Shown piece after piece: positions 46,701 through 57,115 of a stretch of DNA of 64,000 nt (position 1 is the first letter of the stretch; each line of letters starts with the position of its first letter). The translations under genes were made by a program, and so were the position numbers. The notes below the pieces were generated by a model, which worked only from the letters and a program-made list of their open reading frames with translations, was not told where the DNA came from and ran no database searches. Origin of the DNA: Hexactinellida sp. DTS-2022 (taxonomy: Eukaryota > Porifera > Hexactinellida); the NCBI GenBank assembly GCA_028753945.1, contig JAPNXP010000017.1, positions 558,001 to 622,000 of the forward strand, in the 5' to 3' direction.

Positions 46701-49700
46701 TTGAATGACCGAATCGGAGATCTCGATGAGCATGTTTATAGAGAGCAGCGAGCCGGGGGTTGTCGTTCCCTGGTATAGATGCTTCCAATGGTTTTTAAAG
46801 GTTATCGAGCCTGCGGAATTTAAATATGGTAGCCAAATTATATTTTATTTATTATTTTATAAATACCGTGTTTCCCCGAATAAGTGCCGGGTCTTGAATA
46901 AGCGCCGGGTTAATATAAATGACATTGGTATGATAAAATTTATACACATTAGTTGATCACTGTAATGTAATTCCAGTGATTTTGGCATATTCGGTAGGTA
47001 TACTGTTGGTGGAAACCATTAGAACCGACCTAAATATTATATTCGTCATTTTTCACAAAAATCTCAAATAATTTTGGCCAACGAAAACAATAAGCGCCGG
47101 GGCGCTTATTCGGGGAAATAGATTAATTAAACCTAATAATTCAAGTTTAGCTAAATATCATTAATCTCAGAGATGATACAAGATAGAATCAACCTTGCAA
47201 TTTATTCATTGATCCTTATGCCACGTAACACCTGTACAAAGGATCTTGTAACCTTGAGGACTCTGATGACTAAGTTATAAATGTGTTTTACAATTCTTTG
47301 AATTATAGATTTGGTATTGTGTGAACACCCAACACGCACACACACACACATATACATAAAAATGCTGACTCATCACCTATTATATTATACTGAAACTTGA
47401 ATATCTCTTAAATTGAGTGAGCTTAAAGGAAACTTTCACCACTCTAAGGGTCGATGCAACCCGAAACACCTTTCTGAATGGTTTAATACCTTAAGGTAAA
47501 AGGAGCGTCAATTTTCGACACCCGAATGCCAACCAATTTTATTGCGTTTTTACCAAGGTTGCAACCGAATAGTTGACCAAATAGTTGTTTTCCGATTAGC
47601 TGAGAATCGTTCGGGTTCCCAAATTAAGGTTTATTGTTTTTTTGTGAACCCTGATGTATCTAGCTCATCAAATAAAAGCATTTGGCTTACCTGATGATAA
47701 TATTTTGCTGATCTGATATTAGTATTCGGTTGACCAAATAGTATTATTCGGTTGACCGAATAGTACAATTTGTCAACCGAATACTAACCTAGATTCAACA
47801 AAATATCATTATCAGGTGAAGCAAATACTTGTCATTGTAGACATGGATATATATTCTGTCCAAAATGACAAATAATACTGGGTTTCGGTAAGCGACCGAT
47901 TCTTAGCTAATCGGCAAGCAACTATTCGGTTGCAACCTTGGTTTTTACACATGACTTTAGTAGGAACAAATAATAGTATTATCACAATTCTCTAAAATGA
48001 AAATTTGAATTAGTTGTTCATAGTGAAAGTTTAGCCTAATAGTGAATCCATACTAGATTCCGAAATTCTTGCAAGTTCTATTATAGTGCCAATTTAACTC
48101 TACACTATTAGTGTACCAATTTATGCACACAGAATTTGCAATATCGATTTATTTATTTTTTCAAATAATCGTTCGATTTTAGCAGAATTTTGGCATTATA
48201 TAATTATTAATAATATGATATCTCTATTTAGTCTCTATAACTTTGTATTAAAGTGGAAAATCGAGATCCATGAATTGGTAGCTCTACTGATAAAGATCAC
48301 TTTTGAGGGATAGTTTTTCACTCTCCGATTTTACTTTTTGAGATATATTACACTTGTGCCCATAGGCGTTGTAAACTATACCCGGGCGGCCCAGAGGAGC
48401 TACACGGAGTTACCCGGACTTTACTCGGAGTACGGGTAAATTCCGGGTAAAAGTCATACCTGCCAGCTTATTTAGTTTGCAAAATTATATGGGCAACCCA
48501 AAAAGTTTTTCTCGCTCGCTACGCTCGCTCGTCTAGGAAATCTATTTACACTTATACTAAGAGGAATTACGATAAGACCATGCATTCACGTTGTCAATGA
48601 GAAAACATGCCAAGAAATACAATAATGCTATTTATATTTATTAAGGTTGACATAAATCTGAAAAATCTCTTTGGAAATAACTCACATTCAGTAATTTTGT
48701 CCAAAATAAAAAACCCTGTCAAATGTACTAAATCCCTGCACGCCTGTATAGAACTGCAAAAATAGCTAAAATCCCTGTATCGTCGGCAATCATTAATTAT
48801 AATACACTTACATACAAGTAGTAGGAACTACGGCCCAGGATTGTATTGGCCGGGAAGCCCGAAGAGCCAACCTTGATTTACGTCGCCAATTGATACGGCC
48901 CTATATTTCAGTGTCCGGGCGGGCCGAACGTCCATCCCTCATATATACGACGCCTAATCCTGTGCCCATGTTCCTTTGAATGCACTATCAATCCACCATC
49001 CACCTAAAGATAGTGCCTTCAAGCAACATGCTGTCGGCACAGGTGTCGTTTTTAATTTTATATGTTTGGATAACTATAATTAGGATACGCTAATTTTTCT
49101 GGTTCTATCTATCAAATTTCTTTCCGCGTATTTTGTATTCACCCATTGTATGCAATAATACAACTAATACAAAATTTCTTGATTAATGAATCATAATTTT
49201 TCTACAAAGCACGTTCATAGATCCACATATAACTAAACGAGAAAAAATTCAGCATCGTTCTAGTATAACAACTTTCTGGAGGATATGGCACAAGGCCACT
49301 CGGGATATTTTTTAGAATTTCTTCCAAATTCGAATTCAAACATATTAGTACAGTGTATTAATATGGGGTATTAAGAATCTTAAAACTAACTTACAAGTAT
49401 ATGAGTAGGACAGAACTTGGTACTCGTATCTGGACTTATTTTAGCAAAAAAGTCGAGTTTTTTTATTTACGAGCCGTTTGGTCTCGCTTTGAGACGGATC
49501 GGTGCTACCACCTCAACTAAACTTGTTATTCGTATTCCAAATTCACGGGCGTCGCACGGCTCTGAAAAATCTCCGGCCAAACAGTTAAAGTGGTCCGGCC
49601 ATAACCGGACCGTCCTAAATAATATACAGTGGAACCTCCACAAACGGGGTGTCAGGGACGCAAAGTTTAGCCACCCCGATTCCCCATTTCTGCCGATTCC

Positions 49701-50079
49701 CCGTTTGTGGAGGTTCATTTATGTGGGACTAGGAATTTGCTTCATTTTTTTAAACCCAATTTTCAGAAGATCCCCGTTTCCACAGGCCCCGTTTGTGGAG
49801 GTTCCACTGTAGTAGAACAAATGAAAACTGGTCATGACCAGCCGGACCGCGTGCTACGCCTATGAAATTTATAAATGCGAAATTCGAAATCTGCATACTT
49901 GTTTACCTATTATACCTTTGAAAGCTAACTTCTAAGTTAATTTTGAATTTTCATTAATTTTTTTACCCTATTTGTTTCTGGAGCGCCGGCGACTCGCCGG
50001 AGCAACCGGTGCACGAGTAGAAATGATACGTGTAAATCAAAACCGTGGGAGGGAGCAAACTCTTATTAAATCTCAATTG

Positions 50080-50125
<46 letters not shown>

Positions 50126-50427
50126 AGGAGGATGTCCTCATATCGCAAAAACTTGTCCTCGTATCTATAGATGTGAGGACAAAAACTTGGATATGAGGAC
50201 AAAAATTTGGATATGAGGACAAAAACCGGATATGAGGACATTTACCTGCGTGTGTGTGTGTGTGTGTGTGTGTTCATGTCGATGTCGATATAAAGACAAA
50301 ACTGTCCCTATATCCCCCCATATAGGGACAAAAACCTTTGGATATAAGTACTCTTTTAGGATATAGGGACACTTTTTGGATATAAGGACAAAAACGTCCC
50401 TGTATCACTGATATAAGGACATAATCT

Positions 50428-50460
<33 letters not shown>

Positions 50461-51530
50461 TGATAAGTGAGGGGGGAATAGAAACCGCATTTATATATGA
50501 AATTAAAACTAACTTTAAAATAATACAATATGTAATCAAGTATGCTGATTTCGAATTTCGCATTTATAAATTTCTAATATTAAAAACAAGTTAATAGTAT
50601 GGAATCTTATGAAGCTATGTATATAACGTCCCTTTCTACCATTTCCATGGCAGAAAGGGTGAGGAGTAAGGCCGCATAGCGGCCGTTAACTTGATGTGCG
50701 TAGCACCGATCCGTCGCAAAGCGACTGAGACCGAAGGGCTCGATATACTTTATGTCAATAACATTGTTAAGTGACCACTTTCTACCAAAGTGCTTATTAC
50801 CCTAGAATTTCATTTTTGCTCTCTGTACCATATACTATGACGTATGTTTCCATTATTGGATTAATTTTCTTAATATTTAGTGAATTTTAAATTTATAGGT
50901 GAATCCGTATATGGAGAGAAGAGAATAACAGCTGAAGATTATAATAATGAGAAGATTGAATATAGAGTTTGGAATCCTTTCCGCAGTAAATTAGCCGCTG
51001 CTATTCTTGGTGGGATAGATAAGATCCATATTGTTCCTGGATCAAAGATTCTTTACCTAGGAGCTGCTTCAGGCACAACTGTATCTCATGTATCTGATAT
51101 TATTGGCCCAAATGGACTTGTTTTCGCTGTTGAATTTTCCCAAAGATCCGGGCGCGATTTATTGAATATTGCTAAAAAAAGAACCAATATAATTCCCATT
51201 ATTGAAGATGCAAGACACCCACAGAAGTACCGTATGATCATTTCGATGGTTGACACAATATTTGCTGATGTTGCCCAACCAGATCAAGCCAGAATTGTTG
51301 GAATTAATGCTCATTATTATCTTAAGAACAGAGGGTATATAGTTATCTCTATTAAAGCTAATTGTATTGATAGCACAGCTCAGCCAGAAACAGTGTTCGC
51401 TGAAGAGTTAGTTAAACTTCAAAGAGAATCGATTCGACCACAGGAGCAATTGACGCTAGAACCCTATGAGCGAGATCATGCTGTAGTTGTTGGAATCTAT
51501 AGACCTGATAAAAAAAAGAAACATGAATAG
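40777..51530 (+). CDS. FBL: Fibrillarin (snoRNP 2'-O-methyltransferase), two exons
   Basis: The nucleolar methyltransferase of box C/D snoRNPs methylates rRNA 2'-OH groups (known). Exon 1 is 40777-40987 and exon 2 is 50899-51530; they join in phase 1 inside a Gly codon (CCAG|GTATAA ... TTATAG|GTGAAT) to give 280 residues. Exon 1 encodes a short Arg/Gly tail ([13 protein letters not shown]) and [25 protein letters not shown]. Exon 2 carries ESVYGEKR, the SAM-binding motif [10 protein letters not shown] (about 123-131), the tetrad Lys101, Asp194 (FADVAQPDQ), Lys223 (ISIKAN) and His264 (YERDHAVV), and a Lys-rich end. All catalytic residues are present, so the gene looks functional. An in-frame stop at 40765 supports the start. 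The GAR region is much shorter than in vertebrates. The 9,911-bp intron is packed with transposons. Confidence 0.93.
41246..43319 (+). mobile_element. MULE transposon in fibrillarin intron, sense orientation
   Basis: The inverted ends (CGGACACATCGTCGCCGGAC at 41246; inverted at 43319) consist of about five CGGACATTTCGTCG units, followed inside by AGTCAACATCCG..ATCTCGAATGTC in both arms. One transposase gene lies between. I see no target duplication. Confidence 0.85.
41613..43012 (+). CDS. MULE transposase, single frameshift in an A run
   Basis: It starts at 41613 ([18 protein letters not shown]). FLYWCH-type zinc part: [23 protein letters not shown] (about residues 38-75). MULE core: [21 protein letters not shown] (first Asp), [13 protein letters not shown] (second Asp), [15 protein letters not shown], then [15 protein letters not shown] (Glu region) and a C-terminal [13 protein letters not shown]. 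The frame changes once near 42565, exactly in a run of six A after CCCG, where the related copy at 32.4 kb continues PEN..NCF; apart from that it is open to the stop at 43012. So it is either a very young pseudogene or intact with a sequence error. No RING finger at the C-terminus, unlike 24.0 kb. Confidence 0.85.
43807..44470 (+). repeat. Dispersed repeat, possibly Helitron-derived (copy 1)
   Basis: It begins TCTATATTATTAAATCTCGA, like many Helitron 5' ends, and ends near GTAGCACCGATCTGTTGC..ACCGAAGGGCTCG. An internal segment with TTGTTGTTGTTTACACAAAA is duplicated in tandem (43975-44260). Another copy is 50058-50745. No CTRR end with hairpin is clear, so the class is uncertain. Confidence 0.4.
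45188..45376. mobile_element. hAT-type MITE, AGGGTTTTTT family (copy 1)
   Basis: The ends CAGGGTTTTTTTTAAGG and, inverted, CAGGGTTTTTTGAGACC are flanked by exact GTCAAGTC (45180-45187, 45377-45384). Contains a tandem of ACACCACGATTCGGGTCGGC-like units. Second copy at 54148-54267. Confidence 0.9.
46310..46687. mobile_element. pogo-type MITE with nested smaller MITE
   Basis: The inverted ends AGTTCACCCTCCCTATTCCG and CGAATGGCGAGGGTGTACTG. A 70-bp MITE, 46444-46511 (CAGTAGATGTCGGATATAAG..CCACTG), sits inside. Confidence 0.65.
46866..47120. mobile_element. MITE, ACCGTGTTTCCCCG family (copy 2)
   Basis: CCGTGTTTCCCCGAATAAG at the left, CTTATTCGGGGAAATA at the right, same interior as 9841-10084 (inverted). 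Confidence 0.75.
47554..47940. mobile_element. hAT-type MITE, GGTTGCAACCGAATAGTTG ends
   Basis: The inverted ends CAAGGTTGCAACCGAATAGT are flanked by exact GTTTTTAC (47546-47553, 47941-47948). The interior repeats the CGGTTGACCGAATAGT motif as a palindrome. Confidence 0.9.
47950..48352 (-). repeat. Dispersed repeat C (copy 2)
   Basis: Inverted counterpart of 39780-40200. Confidence 0.65.
48361..48958. mobile_element. hAT-type element, CATAGGCGT family (copy 3)
   Basis: The ends CATAGGCGTTGTA and CGACGCCTAAT lie between CTTGTGCC and CCTGTGCC (7 of 8 match). Longer than copies 1 and 2, so it may contain a further insertion (48480-48850). Confidence 0.65.
48963..49040. repeat. Conserved dyad hairpin TGCCGACAGCAT (copy 2)
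   Basis: Both arms (GTGCCCATGTTCC..TGCACTATC; GATAGTGCC..CATGCTGTCGGCAC) correspond to 38300-38380. Confidence 0.65.
49627..49809. mobile_element. pogo/Tigger-type MITE-B (copy 2)
   Basis: The inverted ends CAGTGGAACCTCCACAAACG are at both sides with TA flanks. Internal sub-repeats of the same motif; open frames here are not genes. Confidence 0.85.
50058..50745 (+). repeat. Dispersed repeat, possibly Helitron-derived (copy 2), with (TG)n expansions
   Basis: Matches 43807-44470 (AGAAACCGCATT.., AACGTCCCTTTCTACCATTT, GTAGCACCGATCCGTCGC). Three (TG)n tracts (50081-50121, 50251-50271, 50430-50458) and CATATCCAAG/ATATGAGGACA repeats have expanded inside. Ends 150 bp before fibrillarin exon 2. 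Confidence 0.45.
50081..50121. repeat. (TG)n microsatellite
   Basis: About 20 TG units. Confidence 0.95.
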
Positions 51531-51943
51531 CCTTATCGCTTTCTTTAGTACTTAAATCTTCAATTTAGGCTTATTATAAGGTAAATTAGCTACTTATGCG
51601 ATTTTTCTATTTAGCCTCTATATTTGTTTGTTAAAATAATGATTTTCATATTAATGATTACCATTTCAAGGGTGGGGTTGGTTAACTGTTTTGAGGCCAC
51701 GTTTACGATTGGTCTTCACACTACGGTTAACAGGTTAATCGTCACTGATAATTAAAAGTAAAATATATATAGTATATATTTTCTCAGCAAATATTTAAAT
51801 TGTAAGTACCGAAAAAGACATTATTCAGTCAAGTACTCTATAAGTACAATTAACATACAAGTTTATCTCAGGATACTTAAACACTGTGTTGTCACCAAGA
51901 TATATCGTGTGACTATGGGTAATTTTGATAACAAAAATTATTA
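51531..51943. other. Downstream of fibrillarin
   Basis: 3' untranslated region and spacer. No AATAAA is seen close by; nothing else recognised. Confidence 0.35.
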
Positions 51944-52045
51944 CAGTCGACTCCGCTTAATAGAGTAATCTCGGGACCACGTTAATTTGACCCCATTAAG
52001 CGGATAAATCTATTAACCGGTGCCTTTATTAAGCGGAGTCGACTG
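51944..52045. mobile_element. pogo/Tigger-type MITE, 102 bp
   Basis: The inverted ends CAGTCGACTCCGCTTAATA have TA flanks on both sides. Confidence 0.9.
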
Positions 52046-52299
52046 TATATTCCTAACAAATTGAGTACAAATTCATACTTATCCAAAAATTATATACTTC
52101 TAATTCTAAGATTAACATATCGGTTAATTGATCAATAAAATCCCTAACCGTTAACCGGCATTTGCGGTGGATAACCGGTTAACCGAATCCAGCCTTGACA
52201 ATTTATTGAAACACTAACGCACTACGCTTGCTAGATCCTTTCTCGAAAATAGACCCACGCAACAAACGCTTTGCGGTTAATGTGTAGTTTCATAATACA

Positions 52300-52732
52300 C
52301 AGGGGTGGTGAATCTGCTGTTAACAGCCATTTTGGCTGTTTGCTGTTAACAGCTAACTATTAGCTGTTAACAGCTAAGAATTCGTCCCCAATTGGCATTC
52401 AACCTTAACTGCATTAAGTTGCCTTTAAGCTGTTAACAGCCAATGTGAGCTGTTAACAACCAATTCTAGCTGTTAACAGCCAATTCAAGCTGTTCAAATT
52501 CAATAATTGTATCAGTAAAATTAAGGAAAAGGGACAAGCAAAGAAAGTTATACTCAAAAATGTTTAGATTCGAATTGCATATCGTATTTACATAACAGTG
52601 AAAATGAAACTAAATGATTATATAATAATATTTCAATTATTGCATTGGTCAGCATCTAGCTGTTAATAGCTTCGATTTTCATTTGCTGTTAACAGCCAGT
52701 GGCTGTTAACAGCTTGGCTGTTTCCATCCCTG
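52300..52732. mobile_element. hAT-type MITE with GCTGTTAACAGC palindromes
   Basis: Ends CAGGGGTGG..CCATCCCTG between ATAATACA and ATGATACA (7 of 8). Both arms carry the self-complementary unit GCTGTTAACAGC about ten times in all. Confidence 0.8.
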
Positions 52733-54147
52733 ATGATACAGTGAATTTTGTGAAAGTTAATTTTGATTTGTTGTAACCAACATGTCCACATAATATAATT
52801 ATACATTCTTTTTAAGTTTTCTGAATGATTTTTGGTAGACATAGTCAAACATGGAGTCAAAATAGTATGTAATTTACAGATACTTTTGCTTTTTATTAAG
52901 GATGTGACGGAGCTCCGCATCCGCATGATTACTCATCTCCGCATTCACATTCGAATTCGTGGATGATAGAATTCTCGCTTCCGTCCCATCACATTTATAT
53001 TAATTTTACCTAAAATACTATGATATTTATTTTCAGCTTTTTCCCTCTGAAATATTTGATTACTGATTATTGGTTTATAAATTACAAGCTGTTCGTCCGC
53101 GCTATGCGCATTCTTGCAACTTGCAATCAGCCCAGCGGCCCTCGCTTGTATTTATATATTATGCTTTTCAAATGAAATTTGGGTTGTAATTAGTTGATAG
53201 TAAGGACCAATGTTTAAACAATCACATAACTTTTAACGAAAAATATTCTAGGCTTTCGAAAATTAAGAGATACATCCATACATGTCATCCAAATTGAGTA
53301 AATTAGACGTGTAGCTGAGTTAAACTAAATCTAGGCCCCAAATATAATTACGTAAGTATAGCTGATCTATACTGCATGCTTTGTGACATTTGTAAAAATA
53401 GCTAGTTTGCTACCTTAGTCATCCTTGTATGATATTCCCTTCGATACGTTGCTTAACATAAAGGCCCCATACACAGGTGATGCTAAAAAAGGAAATCAGA
53501 TGTCTCTGACAGCTAGTCTATGTGCAGATGACCGTTGTAAGAATAAGTTGAGCACATTCTACTTACTTCACCTACTTAGCACGTAACAGTAACACTATTG
53601 TTGTAGAGCAAGGAATCCCAACTTTATTGTGTTGTGGCCCCATAACCGTCTATTAATATTCCGTGGAACCAGGGTGTTATCCAGGCGTATTGGGCGCTCC
53701 CAAAGGAGCGTAATTTGGATGGATTTTAATCTAGGCGTACAAAAACCGTGTCTAGGCGTAGAATATTGAGAGATGCTCCCATAGACTTAATACAAAATGT
53801 GCAAACTAGGCGTACAAAATGAAAAATGAACGAGCTCAAACTAAATCTAGGCGCGCAGAAATTTTTGTCTGGATGAAAGCCTGCGTGGAACCCAGCACTA
53901 ACAAGAATTTTGCAATCCCAGCCAATAATACTACAGAAAAAACCTACTAGCTGTTATGACAGTTAAAAGTCAATTTTGATGTTAAAAGTTATAATTACAT
54001 AATTTAAAGATTTAATGCTAGGTTACAATAAAAATTGAAATGTATATGCTGTTGAAATTTTAGTTTATTTGAGTTGTGGCCCTCGATCAAGTTCTTATAA
54101 CTAATGTGTCCCTCGACTGAGAAAGGTTGGGGACCCCTGCACTACAG
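52733..54147. other. No gene recognised
   Basis: 53612-54140 has ends resembling CAAGGAATCCCAAC and GGTTGGGGACCCCTG, perhaps another hAT-type element; no exact flanking duplication. Confidence 0.35.
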
Positions 54148-54267
54148 CATGCTTTTTTAAGGCCGTTCTTGTTTTAAATTTTGCACCAAGATTTTCCACG
54201 ATTCGGTTCAGTCGCCCTCGCTGCAGTGTTGAGTTACACCAAGGTCTCAACCTTAAAAAAATCCCTG
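54148..54267. mobile_element. hAT-type MITE, AGGGTTTTTT family (copy 2)
   Basis: Ends CATGCTTTTTTAAGG and, inverted, CAGGGATTTTTTTAAGG, flanked by exact CACTACAG (54140-54147, 54268-54275). Interior shares GTTGAGTTACACCAAGGTCT with 45188-45376. Confidence 0.85.
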
Positions 54268-54586
54268 CACTACAGGGATTTCAACCATATTGGATGTTCT
54301 CCCCAGGCGTTCAGGGATGTATTAAATTTGTATATGTTTACTAGTTTGGAAAATTATTGATTTTCTGTGGAATACCTAAAGTAGCCTAAACCCAAAAATG
54401 TAGCAGTTTGTTTCGTGTAAATTAACACTCCCTATACAAGCGTGCAGGGATTCCCAGTACAGTCTATATCATTCAAAATTTTCTCCGTTCCTAAGTGTTT
54501 ATTTCGATTTATGTCAAACTTAATATGATCGTATATCTTGACACACATATTACAATGCTTTGCTTAGTGTAATTCGTTTCAGTATA

Positions 54587-54872
54587 CAGTCAACTCCCGT
54601 TATAACGAAGCGCTCGGGACCGTGGTTTCATTTCGTTCTAACCGGAGTTGTTATAACCGGATTTCGTTATGAGAGGAGTTCGTTATACCCGGAGTAAAAT
54701 CAATAGTTAGAGGCTATTTGGGATTTAAATGACTTCGTTATAAGCGGAATTTTGTTATATACATTTCATTATAACCGAAGTTTTATTAATGCAATAAGAT
54801 AGAAGGATTTCCGGACCATTAAATTACTTCGTTATATCCGACTTGGTTATAACCGTAAACGGGAGTTGACTG
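54587..54872. mobile_element. pogo/Tigger-type MITE
   Basis: The inverted ends CAGTCAACTCCCGTTATAAC/CAGTCAACTCCCGTTTACGG with TA flanks; TTCGTTATAA motif repeated inside. Confidence 0.9.
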
Positions 54873-55424
54873 TAATTGTAGATTTACTTCCTAGACGAGC
54901 GAGCAAGAATAATATTTGTGGTGTCCAGGGATCGATCCACTGTGGCAAAATGGCCAATTAGGGGTAATAGGTATTTACGATAATGGTACGCATCAAAGTT
55001 GCATTAGTACAGATAGGAAATCGACTCCGTAGAAACCAAAAATATTATAAGTTTTTTCTTACTCAACTAGAAATATGTGAAAATGACATAATCATTCATT
55101 TATTTTGAATATTTTTATAATATGGGTCAATAATAATCATATATTTATCACTATATTTTATGCAAATTAGCAAAATTGATCGTGTATCATGTCCGTAGGC
55201 TTCGGTAGGTTTGGTAGAGCCATGGTTCTACCAATAAATTACTCCGAATCAGTATTTTCTATTAAACATACACAAAATCGTCCCAAAAGGCCCTACCTAT
55301 GATGTCTCATAAGTCATAATACTTAATACCAATATTTAACTCGAGGCTACGCCTTATGTATGACACTGCAATAGCTACTCTACCTTATGTTAAGACTTTT
55401 ATGGAAACAAGAACAAAGTTATTT

Positions 55425-55735
55425 CCTTATTATAGGATATTAACGCCATGAAATTAACGCGAATTTCTCCAAATCGCGTTAATTTCATGGAGCGTTAATT
55501 TCCATGACCTTAATTTCCTGCTTTTTAGCAAAATTATACAATGGATGGACAAACTTCCGAACTACATATTTTCAGATGTGCAACTAGTTTGAAAGGATAT
55601 ACCATGTCTATCAAGTAGATTGGAAGCCTATTTGGGCAGAATAATGATATTCAATCAGGAGATTAATAATCCTGAAATTTTTTTATAAAATTTACTCGCG
55701 TTAATTACATGGCGCGTTAATTTCCTATAATAAGG
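55425..55735. mobile_element. MITE with CCTTATTATAGG ends
   Basis: The inverted ends CCTTATTATAGGATATTAAC and CGTTAATTTCCTATAATAAGG; CGCGTTAATT..CATGG motif repeated in both arms. Confidence 0.75.
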
Positions 55736-56849
55736 TATACCTAGGAGGCTAATACAAATAATTCAGTAACTATATAGTATTAATTGACATTTATTGATAG
55801 CTTTCCACACGTTAATTAATGTATAATGTGTCTTGTACGCAGTTTGTAGGATCTTTATATACCTTTGTAGCTTTGAAACCATTTTATACAAGTACAGGGT
55901 CGCTATTACCCTATATACGGACTGATGTATCATGCACATTCTCTTTAAATGACGTGTTGCGAGCTAATTTTTGATGAAATGGCATTATATATTTGTTAGA
56001 TGCTTCCATAAACTCTTCTGAAATATTTTTAACCCGTAGCCACTAGTATCTGTTAAAATATATAAGCGATATGAATTTAAATTATGATCAATAATTGTTT
56101 GCTGTAAAGTAAAAGGGAAATTAAATTAGTCAATTGTGTTGAGAATCACATTGGGAAAAATTAAAAATCAGTCCGATTTTTTTCACGTCCAAATGCAAAT
56201 TTCCATAAATTTGGTTTGGGCGGGCTTGGGCGGGTCAAAAAACAATTAAAAATCAAATAAAACATTTAGAGATTGAGTCCATACTATTAAAGCAGTTTTT
56301 TGTCAAATTATGTCAACCAAAAGATGCACCACTTATCACACCGCAAAAATTCAGGATCCCAAATTGGAAAAACAGACGAACATTGGAACTACTTCAATTT
56401 AGATAAAAGAGCAAAATTAATGTAGAATAGCAATTTGAATTGGCACATATTTTTGCGGGTTTTTCAACAATTTAATTGTTATCCAAAATAGATTTACTTG
56501 AAATTGATGTTATTAGGCTTTGGTACCAGTTTAATGGCTCAAAACTTGCATTTTATTAATCCGTTGATATTAAAGTATAATAAGGAAAATAATCATTGAC
56601 TAAATAATCTTGTGAAATTTTTGCCTATTATGCCTATTTTCTACACTGTGGGATCTTGGCCAATATACAGAGGAAAATTGAAGGCTCGTACAGGGAAATG
56701 ACTCAAATGGATAGGCAGGTATTAACTCATTAAATTGAATTTAATAGCATCAGTGGATCACAGCAATGGAATAGTTCTAAAATGCTTTTTCAGGGGGTGC
56801 ATTGCCCCTTATGCAACGCCCCTGTTTCGATGAAAAAAAGTTACAGCAA
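55736..56849. other. No gene recognised
   Basis: AT-rich, no repeat structure that I can support. Confidence 0.35.
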
Positions 56850-56928
56850 TGCCGACCGCATTGTCCGTGGAGGCACTATCTTAGTGGTTGGTTGTTAGTA
56901 GTGCCTGCAAAAAAAAATGCTGTCGGCA
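56850..56928. repeat. Conserved dyad hairpin TGCCGACAGCAT (copy 3)
   Basis: TGCCGACCGCATTGTCCGTGG..GGCACTATC pairs with the opposite arm ending TGCTGTCGGCA. Confidence 0.65.
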
Positions 56929-57115
56929 AAGCTATAATTTTAGATTCTGTTGTCATGCCCTCAGCATGGTAAAGGTGTTGAACCATTTCAGAAAGGCGTT
57001 GCGGTAGGTTACGACCTTTAGTGTGTTCAAAGTTTCCTTTCAGCTCATTACATTGCAGAGCTATCCTTGTTTCAATAGAATGTAATAACTGATGAGTCAC
57101 CATTTTTTTGTGCAT
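56876..57115 (-). pseudogene. Unknown repeat-borne coding fragment
   Basis: A 79-residue minus-strand frame (THQLLHSIETRIALQCNELK.., NFEHTKGRNLPQRLSEMVQH, ..KIIALPTA) ends inside the TGCCGACAGCAT dyad. A decayed version of the same protein block (ELKGNF..SKGR..HLSEWF) is read at 47360-47480. Two copies with amino-acid-level resemblance suggest a real protein of a dispersed element. I do not recognise it and see no start or domain. It could be the downstream end of the RAG1-like element 560 bp away, but nothing proves that. Confidence 0.35.

Larger units (their letters stand above)
45780..47480 (+). repeat. Dispersed repeat A (copy 2), interrupted
   Basis: Matches repeat A at 37640-38460 and 60100-61135 (inverted). 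MITEs at 46310-46687 and 46866-47120 interrupt it. Its end (47360-47480) also resembles 56880-57110 inverted, including a decayed version of the ELKGNF..KGR coding block. Confidence 0.6.
40988..50898 (+). other. 9.9-kb fibrillarin intron
   Basis: GT..AG intron in phase 1. The open frame from 50880 that seems to start at GTG is intron read-through; the true acceptor is TTTATAG at 50892-50898. Contents are annotated separately: MULE, hAT elements, repeats A and C, MITEs, (TG)n arrays. Confidence 0.88.

Noticed and set aside
49963-50528. Open frames with long His-Thr or Val-Cys runs
   Set aside because: Translations of (TG)n microsatellites.
50880-50898. Fibrillarin frame starting at GTG 50880
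   Set aside because: These bases are intron read-through; the frame joins exon 1 in phase 1 through the acceptor ending at 50898.
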